From JAFAMS01 sp049520515 (GTDB lineage: Bacteria > Vulcanimicrobiota > Vulcanimicrobiia > Vulcanimicrobiales > Vulcanimicrobiaceae), in the NCBI GenBank assembly GCA_049520515.1, contig JBEKPS010000003.1, forward strand, positions 186,001-250,000: a stretch of DNA of 64,000 bases. The letters run 5' to 3'. Each line of letters opens with the position of its first letter. Within the stretch, counting starts at the first letter, position 1. A program made the position numbers and the translations under genes. The notes below the pieces were generated by a model that was not told the DNA's origin, did no database searches, and saw only the letters and a list, made by a program, of their open reading frames with translations. Positions 43,494-52,136 of the stretch are shown here, piece by piece.

Positions 43494-44260
43494 GCGAAGT
43501 TCTTCTGGCTGCACGGAACGTTTCGAAAAGCTTCGGCGGCTTGCAAGCCGTACGTGACGTCTCGGTCGACGTCATCTCGGGGAAGATTCACGCGCTGATC
43601 GGTCCGAACGGCGCGGGAAAGACGACGTTGTTCAACGCGCTTTCGGGATATTATTATCCCGATGCGGGCAGCATTACGTTTCGTGGCGCCGACGTCACGC
43701 GCGAAGTCAGCTGGAAGCGGATCCGCCGCGGTATGAGCCGCACCTTTCAAACGCCGAGCATCTTCCCTGAGCTCAGCGTTCACGAGAATCTGATGATCGG
43801 CGTGCAAGCGCAGCAGAACGTCGCATTCGAAATGCGCGTTCCGTCGCGCTCGCAGCGCAAGAAGCTCGAGGAGCGCGTCGACGAGCTGCTCGGCTTCGTC
43901 AACTTGACGCGCTACGCGAACCGTCCGGTCGCCGAGCTTTCGCACGGTAGTCAGCGCCTGTGCGAGATCGCAATGAGTTTGACCCCGAGCCCCGTTCTCG
44001 TGCTGCTCGACGAGCCGATGGCAGGTCTTGCGGAATCGGAAACGACGCGCGTCATCAGCACCGTGCGCGACCTGCGCGACCGGCTCGGACTGACGGTACT
44101 CTTCGTCGAACACAACATGCGCGTCGTCCTCAACGTCGCAGAAACGATCACCGTTCTGGATCGTGGTGCGAAGCTCGCCGAAGGAACGCCGCAAGAGATC
44201 GCGTCGAACGAGGCAGTGCGTGAAGCTTATCTTGGCCGTGAGGTGATTGCGCGTGTCTGA
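43490..44260 (+). CDS. ABC transporter ATPase, LivG family
   Basis: A 256-residue ATPase. Walker A is GPNGAGKTT near residue 39, followed by the LivG-specific GMSRTFQTPSIFPELSVHENL. The signature is degenerate (AELSHGSQRLCEIAMSL), Walker B is VLVLLDEPMAGL and the H-loop is LFVEHNMRVV. The ATG overlaps the LivM-type stop (ATGA). Confidence 0.92.
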   Translation: MSEVLLAARNVSKSFGGLQAVRDVSVDVISGKIHALIGPNGAGKTTLFNALSGYYYPDAGSITFRGADVTREVSWKRIRRGMSRTFQTPSIFPELSVHENLMIGVQAQQNVAFEMRVPSRSQRKKLEERVDELLGFVNLTRYANRPVAELSHGSQRLCEIAMSLTPSPVLVLLDEPMAGLAESETTRVISTVRDLRDRLGLTVLFVEHNMRVVLNVAETITVLDRGAKLAEGTPQEIASNEAVREAYLGREVIARV

Positions 44261-44972
44261 ACCGCTGCTCGAAGTTCACCATCTCGAGACGTTTTATGGT
44301 AAGAGTCACATCTTGCGCGACGTTTCGCTGACGGTCGGCAAAGGCGAGTTGGTCGCGCTGCTCGGGTTGAACGGCGCGGGCAAATCAACGACGATGCGCA
44401 GCATTCTCGGTTTGACGCGTGCGCAATCGGGCTCGATCAAGCTCGGCAACCAAGAGGTTCTTGGATGGCCGGCATATCGGATCGCGCGCCTCGGCGTTGG
44501 TTACGTCCCGGAAGGCCGCCGCATGTTCAAGTCACTCACGACCTACGAGAACCTGCAGCTCGCGGAAAACGGCCGCTCAGGTGAGTGGTCGATCGCCCGC
44601 GTGCTCGAACACTTGCCGAAGCTCGCGGAGCTCCGGCGCCGCAAAGCCGGGCGTCTTTCCGGCGGCGAACAAGAGATGCTCGCGATTGGGCGCGGCCTCG
44701 TCGCCAATCCGATGCTGCTGCTCGTCGACGAACCGTCGCAAGGGCTCGCGCCAATGATCGTCGAGGACGTGTATCGGATATTGGAAGAGATGAAGGCGCA
44801 GGGCGTCTCGATCTTGCTCGTCGAGCAAAACGCACTGCTCGCGCTTAAAATTGCAGATCGCGCATACGTCATGGACGCCGGGAAGATCGTTTACGAAGGT
44901 GATGCCGCGCAGCTCAGCCGCGATAAAGAGCGTATTCGGACGCTGATGGGCTTGTCAGATATAGCTTCATGA
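44253..44972 (+). CDS. ABC transporter ATPase, LivF family
   Basis: A 239-residue ATPase. Walker A is GLNGAGKST, the family block is GVGYVPEGRRMFKSLTTYENL, the signature is LSGGEQEMLAIGRGL and Walker B is LLLVDEPSQGLAP. GTG 44253 is chosen over TTG 44247 because GAGGTGA lies seven bases before it. No periplasmic binding protein is encoded nearby, so the solute receptor must be elsewhere. Confidence 0.92.
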   Translation: MSEPLLEVHHLETFYGKSHILRDVSLTVGKGELVALLGLNGAGKSTTMRSILGLTRAQSGSIKLGNQEVLGWPAYRIARLGVGYVPEGRRMFKSLTTYENLQLAENGRSGEWSIARVLEHLPKLAELRRRKAGRLSGGEQEMLAIGRGLVANPMLLLVDEPSQGLAPMIVEDVYRILEEMKAQGVSILLVEQNALLALKIADRAYVMDAGKIVYEGDAAQLSRDKERIRTLMGLSDIAS

Positions 44973-45916
44973 ACGTTGCCGTCCTCGACGATTATCAGGG
45001 TGTGGCGCGAACCCTTGCCGACTGGGGTTCACTCGGGAAGAACGTCGCCGTTCGTTTCTTCCACGATCACGTCGAAAATGAGGACGAGCTCATTCAGCGG
45101 CTTTCGATGTTCGAGATTATCGCAATCATGCGCGAGCGCACGCCCTTCCAGCGCTCGCTGATCCAGCAGCTTCCAAAGCTGAAATTGATCGCCACGAGCG
45201 GGAGGCGAAATTCATCGGTCGATCTTGCCGCGTGTAAGGAACGCGGTATCACGGTCTGCGGCACGGCCGGAAGCGAAGGCTCGACGATCGAGCTGGCGTG
45301 GGGATTGATCCTCGCGGTCGTTCGCGGGATTCCACGCGAGGATCACGGCCTGCGCGAGCATCGCTGGCAGATCGCGGTCGGCATGGAGCTGCGTAACAAG
45401 ACACTGGGCGTCCTTGGCCTCGGACGTCTCGGCTCGCAGGTTGCGAATATCGGCCGCGCGTTCGAAATGAAGGTGATCGCGTGGAGTCCGAATCTCACGC
45501 AAGAACGCTGCAGTGAACATGGTGTCGAGCTCGTCACGAAGCGCCAACTGTTCGAACGTGCGGACGTGGTGACGATCCATCTCGTTCTGAGCGATCGCAC
45601 GCGCAAGATCGTCAGCCACGAAGAGCTTGGCTGGATGAAGAAGACTGCGTATCTCGTCAACACGTCGCGCGGCCCGATCGTCGACACGTCGGCGCTCATC
45701 GGAGCGCTGCACGCAAGTCAAATTGCGGGAGCAGCACTGGACGTCTACGACCATGAGCCGCTTCTGGCCGACGATCCCATTCTGCACGCACCAAACACGG
45801 TACTGACACCGCATCTCGGCTACGTTGCCGACGCCTCTTACCGAACGTTCTACCGCGAGACGGTCGAGGACATTGCGGCATGGCTCGCGGGCAAACCGAT
45901 TAGGGTGGTCGAGTAG
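44969..45916 (+). CDS. D-2-hydroxyacid dehydrogenase (NAD-dependent)
   Basis: A 315-residue D-2-hydroxyacid dehydrogenase. The NAD motif is GVLGLGRLGSQVA near residue 148; catalytic residues are Arg in VNTSRGPIVD, the Glu region YDHEPL and His in LTPHLGY. This subgroup includes phosphoglycerate dehydrogenase-like and glyoxylate reductase-like enzymes; there is no ACT domain, so serine synthesis is not the default. The ATG overlaps the LivF-type stop (ATGA), so it may act on an imported compound after deamination. Confidence 0.9.
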   Translation: MNVAVLDDYQGVARTLADWGSLGKNVAVRFFHDHVENEDELIQRLSMFEIIAIMRERTPFQRSLIQQLPKLKLIATSGRRNSSVDLAACKERGITVCGTAGSEGSTIELAWGLILAVVRGIPREDHGLREHRWQIAVGMELRNKTLGVLGLGRLGSQVANIGRAFEMKVIAWSPNLTQERCSEHGVELVTKRQLFERADVVTIHLVLSDRTRKIVSHEELGWMKKTAYLVNTSRGPIVDTSALIGALHASQIAGAALDVYDHEPLLADDPILHAPNTVLTPHLGYVADASYRTFYRETVEDIAAWLAGKPIRVVE

Positions 45917-46365
45917 TGCTGTATTTGATCGTCAAGTTCGTCCACGTGCTGCTGGCGATTGTCGCAGTCGGCGCAAATGCAACCTACGGCATCTGGCTCT
46001 CGCGCGTCGAGGCTCACCCCGAGTCGGCAGAAACGATTTTGCGCGGCATCAAAATCCTCGATGACCGCCTTGCGAATCCCGCATACGGCTTACTCCTCGT
46101 GACGGGCCTGCTCGAAGCGTATCTTGGAGGCTACAGTCTGGGCACGAAGTGGATCGACATCGCACTGATTCTCTACGTGGTGCTCGTCATCGTAGCGGTT
46201 GCGCTGTACACGCCGACCCTCAAGAAGCAGATCGCTGCGGTCGCCAGCGGCGGCGTTAACAGCCCCGCAGCGAAGAAGTTAGCGTCACGCGGACAGGTGG
46301 TCGGCATTCTTCTCGGCCTCATCGCCGTTGTCATTGTCTTCCTGATGGTCGTCAAGCCGACGTAG
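45916..46365 (+). CDS. DUF2269-like membrane protein
   Basis: A 149-residue protein with four hydrophobic helices (LYLIVKFVHVLLAIVAVGAN, YGLLLVTGLLEAYLG, IALILYVVLVIVAVALY and VVGILLGLIAVVIVFLMVV). The pattern VKFVHVLLAIVAVG with a later helix-connecting Lys-rich loop fits DUF2269 membrane proteins of unknown role. Its GTG shares one base with the dehydrogenase stop (TAGTG). Confidence 0.72.
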   Translation: MLYLIVKFVHVLLAIVAVGANATYGIWLSRVEAHPESAETILRGIKILDDRLANPAYGLLLVTGLLEAYLGGYSLGTKWIDIALILYVVLVIVAVALYTPTLKKQIAAVASGGVNSPAAKKLASRGQVVGILLGLIAVVIVFLMVVKPT

Positions 46366-46424
46366 CTCTCCCGGATGTCGAGAAATGGCTCGCGGCTCCG
46401 ACTATTGCGTGTAAGGAGGACACA

Positions 46425-46820
46425 ATGAAGTACATTCTGATGATGAACACTATGAAGGCGGGATCCGGGGGATTCGACAGCTGGTCTCCCCAGGAGATCA
46501 AGGCGCACATCGCTTTCATGATCGACCTAAATAAAGGCCTAAGCGCGTCGGGAGTTCTGGTCGGAGCCGAGGGGCTCGCGTTTCCGAGCGAAGCCAAAGT
46601 GGTTCGCGCCGGGAAGAACGGCGAGCCGATCACGGACGGCGTATTTCCCGAATCAAAAGAGTTTCTCGCGGGTTTTTGGTTCGTGGAAGTCGAGACGCCC
46701 GAGGAAGCGTACGCCATCGCTGCCCGCGCGTCGGCGGCGCCTGGCGCCGGCGGAAAGCCTCTGAATATGCCCATCGAAGTTCGACAGGTGATGAGCGGAC
46801 CGCCTGAAGAGTTCGTTTGA
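46425..46820 (+). CDS. YCII/DGPF domain protein
   Basis: A 131-residue protein of the YCII-related (DGPF) family, ferredoxin-like fold: MKYILMMN at the N-terminus, ITDGVFPESKEFLAGFWFVEV in the middle (the DGPF-like segment reads TDGVF) and IEVRQVM at the end. A GGAGG site lies five bases upstream. It is coupled (TTGA overlap) to an ECF sigma factor of the type usually found with YCII proteins. Its biochemical role is unknown. Confidence 0.88.
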   Translation: MKYILMMNTMKAGSGGFDSWSPQEIKAHIAFMIDLNKGLSASGVLVGAEGLAFPSEAKVVRAGKNGEPITDGVFPESKEFLAGFWFVEVETPEEAYAIAARASAAPGAGGKPLNMPIEVRQVMSGPPEEFV

Positions 46821-48040
46821 CGGAGGACCTTCTGCGTGAACTGACGCCGAAGGTGCTCGGCTCGGTCGCCCGACGTTCAGGCGATTTTCATGCAGCCGAA
46901 GACGCGGTGCAAGAAGCCCTTCTTGCTGCCACAGCGCAGTGGCCGACCGGAGGGATTCCCGAGAACCCTCGCGCCTGGCTCATCCGTGTCGCTTCGCTGC
47001 GCATGATCGATCACCAGCGGAGCGATTCGGCGCGCCGTGAACGCGAAACGCGGGCCTTGCATTTCGGATACTTGTCGGCGAGCGAGAGCGATGAAAATGC
47101 TGACCGTGACGACTCGCTGTCATTGCTGTTCATGTGTGCCCACCCGGCGTTGAGCGCTCCGTCGGCCATTGCTCTGACATTACGAGCCGTCGGGGGATTG
47201 ACGACGGCACAGATTGCGAACGCCTTCCTCGTGCCCGAAGCGACGATAGCGCAGCGTGTCAGTCGCGCGAAGCAAAGCATAAAGGAGTCGAGCTCGCCAT
47301 TTCAGTTGCCGAGAGGCGAGGAGTGGAACGCACGGCTTCGGTCCGTCTTGCACGTGTTGTATTTGATCTTCAACGAAGGCTACGTTACGAGTACCGGCAG
47401 CCAATTGCAGGTGCTCCAGCTTTCAGACGAAGCGATCCGCCTAACGCGCATGCTTGCGCTCTTGCTGCCGAAGAACGGCGACGTAATGGGGTTACTCGCC
47501 TTGATGCTGCTCAACAACGCGCGACGGCGAGCGCGGACCGGACGCGATGGTGAGCTGATACCGCTTTCAAAGCAAGATCGAGGCCTCTGGGTTAAAGCGG
47601 AGATATCCGAAGGCGTAGCGCTCGTCTCGGGCGCGCTGTCGAGTGGATCGATCGGTGAGTATCAGATCCAGGCGGCAATCGCCGCCGTGCATGACGAAGC
47701 CGCAAGCATCGAGGAAACCGACTGGAAACAGATTCTTGCGTTATACGACATCCTCAAACGAATCTCGGACAATCCGATGGTGAACCTCAATCGAGCGGTT
47801 GCGGTGGCCATGGTGCACGGTGCAGCCGCCGGGCTCGATTTGCTCGACGAGCTCAATTCTCAACCTCAGATCGCACGATATCATCGTCTCGAAGCCGTCC
47901 GTGCGCATCTCTTAGAGATGTCTGGTGATCGCGCGGGCGCGATCAGATGTTTTCGTCTTGCGAGCGAACGTACGGGGAATGCTGCTGAGCGCACCTATCT
48001 CCGCATGCGTGCCGCGGAGATTGCGGCAAACCCGACGTAA
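46817..48040 (+). CDS. ECF sigma factor with large C-terminal extension (SigJ/ECF42-like)
   Basis: A 407-residue sigma factor. Region 2 spans about residues 10-80 (SGDFHAAEDAVQEALLAATAQWP, NPRAWLIRVASLRMIDHQR) and region 4 about 105-165 (LTLRAVGGLTTAQIANAFLVPEATIAQRVSRAKQSI). The remaining ~230 residues are a helical, TPR-like C-terminal domain (NEGY, LYDILKRISDNPMVNLNRAVAVAM) typical of ECF groups linked to YCII proteins. No anti-sigma gene is adjacent; the extension is thought to control activity. TTG start. Confidence 0.9.
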   Translation: MTEDLLRELTPKVLGSVARRSGDFHAAEDAVQEALLAATAQWPTGGIPENPRAWLIRVASLRMIDHQRSDSARRERETRALHFGYLSASESDENADRDDSLSLLFMCAHPALSAPSAIALTLRAVGGLTTAQIANAFLVPEATIAQRVSRAKQSIKESSSPFQLPRGEEWNARLRSVLHVLYLIFNEGYVTSTGSQLQVLQLSDEAIRLTRMLALLLPKNGDVMGLLALMLLNNARRRARTGRDGELIPLSKQDRGLWVKAEISEGVALVSGALSSGSIGEYQIQAAIAAVHDEAASIEETDWKQILALYDILKRISDNPMVNLNRAVAVAMVHGAAAGLDLLDELNSQPQIARYHRLEAVRAHLLEMSGDRAGAIRCFRLASERTGNAAERTYLRMRAAEIAANPT

Positions 48041-48617
48041 GTTCGTCACGAAAAAGCTTCGCGATGATCTTCGCCATTTGCGGATCGACGGCGCGTAACC
48101 GTTCGCGTGTCGCTTGCGGCCAGGGCGAGACGGGATCGTTCGCGCCGATGTGTGCGCGAATCGCTTCCGCGAAGTATTCATCGATTCCGGAAGCCGCGTA
48201 CGGCGTCACGAACGCCTTGGCGTGCGAGTATGCATGGCGGATCGCCGGATCGACTGCGGAGCGGTACGTCCCACCACCGAGTGCGCAGTCGAGTGCGTGT
48301 CCGAATTCGTGTGCGACCGTCATTGCGCCGAGCGCGCGCAGATAGACGCGGCGTTCTTCGACGACGAACAGTCCCGCCGGCGGCGCAGGCCACGAATCGA
48401 CGTCGATGCCGAGGCGCCGAAGGGCAGGCGAGAGATCGCGATAGCATTCGCCTTCCCCGAGGACGTGCACGCGAATTCCAGCGGCCAGCGCAAAGCGTAG
48501 CGCGCCGGACCCAAATCGTCGCAGCGTTGTGGTAACGGCGCGGCGGCACGCCGCATCGGGCGCGGCAACGATGTCGCGCGCCAACGTATCCGACACCGCG
48601 AGACGATAGCGTCGCAA
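47943..48617 (-). CDS. Putative zinc metallopeptidase, anthrax lethal factor-like fold
   Basis: A 224-residue protein with the zincin motif HEFGH in GAMTVAHEFGHALDCAL near residue 103 and a downstream Glu in GIDEYFAEAIRAHIG near 147, which together make a gluzincin-type site. The segment between and after (YRSAVDPAIRHAYSHAKAFVTPYAA) resembles the lethal factor-related ATLF-like domain. No signal peptide is seen. TTG 48617 is the only start in the open frame. The last ~32 residues overlap the sigma factor gene by 98 bases on the opposite strand and look non-conserved. Substrate unknown. Confidence 0.65.
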   Translation of the reverse strand: MRRYRLAVSDTLARDIVAAPDAACRRAVTTTLRRFGSGALRFALAAGIRVHVLGEGECYRDLSPALRRLGIDVDSWPAPPAGLFVVEERRVYLRALGAMTVAHEFGHALDCALGGGTYRSAVDPAIRHAYSHAKAFVTPYAASGIDEYFAEAIRAHIGANDPVSPWPQATRERLRAVDPQMAKIIAKLFRDELTSGLPQSPRHACGDRCAQQHSPYVRSQDENI

Positions 48618-48650
48618 GGTGGCCGTGAAGTTGCCGGAAAATCAGCATTT

Positions 48651-48887
48651 ATGTCCGAGATCGGTCCGGTCAATCTGATGAACGCCGTCGACAAGCAAGA
48701 AGCAGCGCTTTCGCACACGGCTTCGGAATCGATCGCGTCACTCGCCGAAGGCGATGAAGCCGGGGCAGTCGGCGAGATTCAACAATTCAACCTGGGTGAC
48801 GTCGCGCGCAAGGCGGGGCTGCACGCGTTGGCGCAGCTTGACGAGCAAGCCGGCGCGACGCTCGGAATGCTCGATACCGAGGCTTAA
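48651..48887 (+). CDS. Hypothetical small acidic protein
   Basis: A 78-residue acidic, Ala-rich protein with no recognised domain, no signal peptide and no membrane segment. It looks helical (DKQEAALSHTASESIASLAEG, LHALAQLDEQAGATLGML). Codon use is like its neighbours. It starts at ATG 48651, divergent from the peptidase gene by 33 bases, and its stop overlaps the end of the convergent diguanylate cyclase gene by four bases, which fits a real gene. Confidence 0.55.
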   Translation: MSEIGPVNLMNAVDKQEAALSHTASESIASLAEGDEAGAVGEIQQFNLGDVARKAGLHALAQLDEQAGATLGMLDTEA

Positions 48888-50158
48888 GCCGTCGCGGAGA
48901 AGTCGGGAATTTCGCTGACGACGACGTTGCGTCCGAGTTCCTTGCCCTCGTAAAGACGCCGATCGACCGCGAGCAGCAGCTCGTCCGGCGTGTAGCCGTC
49001 GTCGCGTAACATCGCGACGCCGATCGTGATCGTTACTCCCACGTTTTCGAAGACGTTTTGCCGAGCACGTTCGGCGAGCTGGGTTGCAGCTTCGAAATCC
49101 GTGTTGGGAAGGACGACGACGAACTCTTCGCCACCGTAACGGCAGACATAGTCGGCCGAGCGGAAGGTCATCGTCAACGAGCTTGCCACATCGTGCAAGA
49201 CGCGATCGCCTCTGGCGTGTCCTTGCGTATCATTGACGTGCTTGAAGAAATCGATGTCTGCCATGAGAATCGAGAGCGTGCGTCCGGAGCGTAATGAGAT
49301 CGACGTCTGCGATTCCAAGATTTCGTCGAGGAAACCGCGGTTGTAAAGGCCGGTGAGCGTGTCTTTGTTCGTGTGCGCCTGGAGCACGTCAAAACGTTGG
49401 CGATACGTGAGCACGCGAATCGTGTCGCTGATCGGAGCCTCGCCCGCATCGCTTGTCGTCTGCATCGCAAACCAGCGGAGATAGACCGTGAGCGCGGCTG
49501 AGTAAATCACCCCGACGACAAGCTTACCTATGATCCCGCTTTTTAGGATCGCCGTGTACTCAGGCCGTTCGAATGCGATCCCCGTGACAAAGAGCAAGGT
49601 GTCGAATGTTAGCGTGATCCCAATCGCGACGTAGATGCGTAGGAAGAGCACCGAGACGTAGCGGCTCAGAATCTCGTAAACGATGATGATCATCAGCGTG
49701 TCCGCGAACATCGCCAGCAGGCTGACGGTCAAGATGCGCGGTTGCGTGACGAAGAGCCCAGCCGGCAGATGGTACGGATTGATTGCTCCCGGCAACTGTA
49801 AGTGCAGGGCGGTCAAGTAGCCGACGGCCGCGAGAAAGACGTTCGTGGCGAGCAGCCCGGAGATCAGACGTCGCGCTTCCAGGGCGTCCTCCACGATATA
49901 GATCGCGAGAACGACAAACAGCAGTGCAGGGAAGTACGCGACGGAGCCGGGTGAAACGACAATCGAGGGCGCGACCTGAATGTAAACCGTTCCCGCCAAG
50001 AACGACGCAAGATAGTAGACCACTCCGGTCATCGCATAAAGCGGCGTGAGACCTAACCACGGACGCACCCGGAAGCAAACGACGAAGAGCACTGATACAA
50101 ACAGTGCCTCGCCGAGTATGAGAAGTATCTGGACTCCATTGAGCGATCCGGAACCCAC
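48884..50158 (-). CDS. Membrane-bound diguanylate cyclase (GGDEF)
   Basis: A 424-residue protein with an N-terminal region of about seven or eight membrane helices (residues 8-235) and a C-terminal GGDEF domain from about 260. The active-site loop is RYGGEEFVVVLP, and the product-inhibition site RxxD (RSAD) stands five residues before it, so it should be an active, feedback-controlled c-di-GMP synthase. DKDTLTGLYNRGFLDEIL-type sequence opens the domain. The membrane part is an unidentified sensor. GTG 50158 follows a GGGAGG site. Confidence 0.9.
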   Translation of the reverse strand: MGSGSLNGVQILLILGEALFVSVLFVVCFRVRPWLGLTPLYAMTGVVYYLASFLAGTVYIQVAPSIVVSPGSVAYFPALLFVVLAIYIVEDALEARRLISGLLATNVFLAAVGYLTALHLQLPGAINPYHLPAGLFVTQPRILTVSLLAMFADTLMIIIVYEILSRYVSVLFLRIYVAIGITLTFDTLLFVTGIAFERPEYTAILKSGIIGKLVVGVIYSAALTVYLRWFAMQTTSDAGEAPISDTIRVLTYRQRFDVLQAHTNKDTLTGLYNRGFLDEILESQTSISLRSGRTLSILMADIDFFKHVNDTQGHARGDRVLHDVASSLTMTFRSADYVCRYGGEEFVVVLPNTDFEAATQLAERARQNVFENVGVTITIGVAMLRDDGYTPDELLLAVDRRLYEGKELGRNVVVSEIPDFSATA

Positions 50159-50210
50159 GAGGGAGAGGTTCCTCCCGGACCTCGTCTCTTCCGTGCGGTT
50201 TGGCGCACAA

Positions 50211-50339
50211 TTAGAGCTTGGGGCCCCAGCCGGGGAACGTACGCCGGTCTTGCGATAGGGCGTTCGGCACCGTTCCGCTGACCGGAACTGCTGGCTGACG
50301 AACCTGGATTCGGACGGCTGATGGTGATGCGAGTGTCAT
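50211..50339 (-). CDS. Possible 42-residue peptide upstream of the diguanylate cyclase gene
   Basis: A short frame starting ATG 50339 with AAAGGGA seven bases upstream and ending in GWGPKL. It is Pro/Val/Arg-rich (VRIQVRQPAVPVSGTVP), with no Cys and no signal peptide. It is the only plausible content of the 312-base gap 50159-50470, reads in the same direction as the diguanylate cyclase gene and ends 52 bases before it. It could be a leader peptide, a modified-peptide precursor, or a chance frame. Confidence 0.3.
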   Translation of the reverse strand: MTLASPSAVRIQVRQPAVPVSGTVPNALSQDRRTFPGWGPKL

Positions 50340-50470
50340 TGTTTTTCCCTTTCTTTTCTTACGTTCTATGTACGTTGCGCCGTGGGGCATGTTTCGTACG
50401 CCGCAGTGAAACATTCGGTCGCGTTGCACGGTAAAGGGAACTTCATAGCGGCACAGCCGAATGACGCGGC

Positions 50471-51754
50471 GTGATGAACGTCAGTGCTGAAGAAAAAACG
50501 CTGCAGTATTTGCAGCGCATCGATGAGCTCGATGCGAAGATCGGCGCCTTCATTTATGTCGATCGCGAAGGAGCGCTCGCGACTGCGCGTGGGCTCGATC
50601 GCTTGCGCGAAGCGGGGACGGTCTTGAGTCCGCTGCACGGTAGCGTCGTCGCAGTCAAAGATCATCTTGCGGTGACCGGAATGCCGACGCGTGCCGGAAG
50701 CGAGATGCCGATCCAAGATCTCGTGCCGCCTGAAGGTCCCTTCGTGCGCAGTTTGCGCGACGCCGGTTGCGTGATTGTCGGTAAGACACGCGCCACCGAG
50801 TTTGCGCTTGGCACGTACAATCTCGAGCGGCGCACGCCGTGGAATCCATCCGATCTCGCAGTACACCGCATACCGGGCGGATCGAGCAACGGATCCGCGT
50901 GCGCAGCCGCGGCGGGCTTCTGTGATTTCGCGATCGGCACGGATACGGGTGGATCGGTTCGCGAACCGGCGGCGCTGTGCGGACTCGTCGGTTATCGTCC
51001 CACTCCCGGCGTGTGGTCGATCGAGGGTGTTTTTCCGCTCTCGCCATTGCTGGATACGATTGGACCGCTGACGCGAAACGTCGGCGAGACAGTGACGATT
51101 TTCGAAACGCTCACCTCGCAGCATATACCTGACGTGCGTGTTGATCGGCTCCGATTCGGACGGCCGTCGCGCGTCTTCTTCGAGGACCTCGATCCCGACG
51201 TCAAGCGTTGTACGGATGCGGCGATCGCGCGCCTCGAGCGCGCGGGCGTCCGGATCGACGTCGTCGATCTGCCGGAACTCGATCTTGTCGATCCCGTCTT
51301 TGCGAAGATGATAACGGCCGATCTCGTGGCGACGCTCGGACGCGAGCGCGTTGAGAAGCACCTCAACCTCCTCGACTCCGTCGTGCGCCAGCGCATTGCG
51401 GGCGGTCTCGAGATAACGGCGAGCGACTATATCACGATGGTTCGCCGGTGTGCGGTTCTGGTCGCGGCCGCGGCGGAGCGCTTGCGTGGTTTCGACGCTT
51501 GGATCACCCCGACCAGCCCAACAATTCCTTTACCTGTAGCCGAGTGCACGACGATCGATGCCGCTGTCGCGTGGAATCGGCGTACTCTGCGCAACACACG
51601 GCCCGGCAACGTCTTCGGACAGTGCGGAATTTCACTGCCGATCGGATCGCTCGGGTCTCCGCTTCCAGTTGGTTTGCAACTGCTTGCAAGCGGTGGCGAT
51701 GATGCGCGCTTGCTGGCAATTGCGCGCTGCGTCGAGGATACGCTACGTCACTAA
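50471..51754 (+). CDS. Amidase signature family hydrolase
   Basis: A 427-residue amidase. The Ser-cisSer-Lys triad is visible: K63 in VVAVKDHLA, S138 in PGGSSNGSA and the nucleophile S162 in TDTGGSVREPA. This family includes GatA, allophanate hydrolase, urethanase and many aliphatic or aryl amidases. No GatB/C genes are adjacent and the sequence is shorter than GatA, so a catabolic amidase releasing ammonia is likelier. Start GTG 50471 or ATG 50474. Unknown substrate. Confidence 0.88.
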   Translation: MMNVSAEEKTLQYLQRIDELDAKIGAFIYVDREGALATARGLDRLREAGTVLSPLHGSVVAVKDHLAVTGMPTRAGSEMPIQDLVPPEGPFVRSLRDAGCVIVGKTRATEFALGTYNLERRTPWNPSDLAVHRIPGGSSNGSACAAAAGFCDFAIGTDTGGSVREPAALCGLVGYRPTPGVWSIEGVFPLSPLLDTIGPLTRNVGETVTIFETLTSQHIPDVRVDRLRFGRPSRVFFEDLDPDVKRCTDAAIARLERAGVRIDVVDLPELDLVDPVFAKMITADLVATLGRERVEKHLNLLDSVVRQRIAGGLEITASDYITMVRRCAVLVAAAAERLRGFDAWITPTSPTIPLPVAECTTIDAAVAWNRRTLRNTRPGNVFGQCGISLPIGSLGSPLPVGLQLLASGGDDARLLAIARCVEDTLRH

Positions 51755-51803
51755 AGGTGCTTGCTTGCGAGGGGGTACGATCGAGCCTGCAAAAGGATTG
51801 CGC

Positions 51804-52130
51804 ATGCAAGATGACTCGCGATTCATGGACGATCCCATTGCGGAGTTAAGGGACGCCGACTCAGCTAAGCGCGTGGCCGAAGCAGTCAATGCGATAACCG
51901 CCGATTTGATCCGCAATGCTGCAAAATACCCCGCGCAAGTGCGCGATCTGCCGCGTCTCGTGACGGCGCTCGAGAAGTCGGTCAAGACCGAAAACTACAA
52001 GGACGCGATCATGCGGGCTTCGCAGATCGACAAACAAATGGATGCATTTACGCCGTCCGACGAGCCCGGGCAAGAAGCCAAGCTTGTGCTCCGTCATCGT
52101 CTCCTCGTCATCGCAAAGCTGACGCAGTAA
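51804..52130 (+). CDS. Hypothetical protein
   Basis: A 108-residue soluble, charged helical protein with no family I recognise (DSAKRVAEAVNAITADLIRN, LPRLVTALEKSVKTENYKDAIMRASQIDKQM). ATG 51804 is chosen because AAAGGA lies eight bases upstream; longer in-frame sequence overlaps the amidase gene without domain support. It is followed six bases later by dtd and is probably co-transcribed with it. Confidence 0.65.
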   Translation: MQDDSRFMDDPIAELRDADSAKRVAEAVNAITADLIRNAAKYPAQVRDLPRLVTALEKSVKTENYKDAIMRASQIDKQMDAFTPSDEPGQEAKLVLRHRLLVIAKLTQ

Positions 52131-52136
52131 CGTAAC

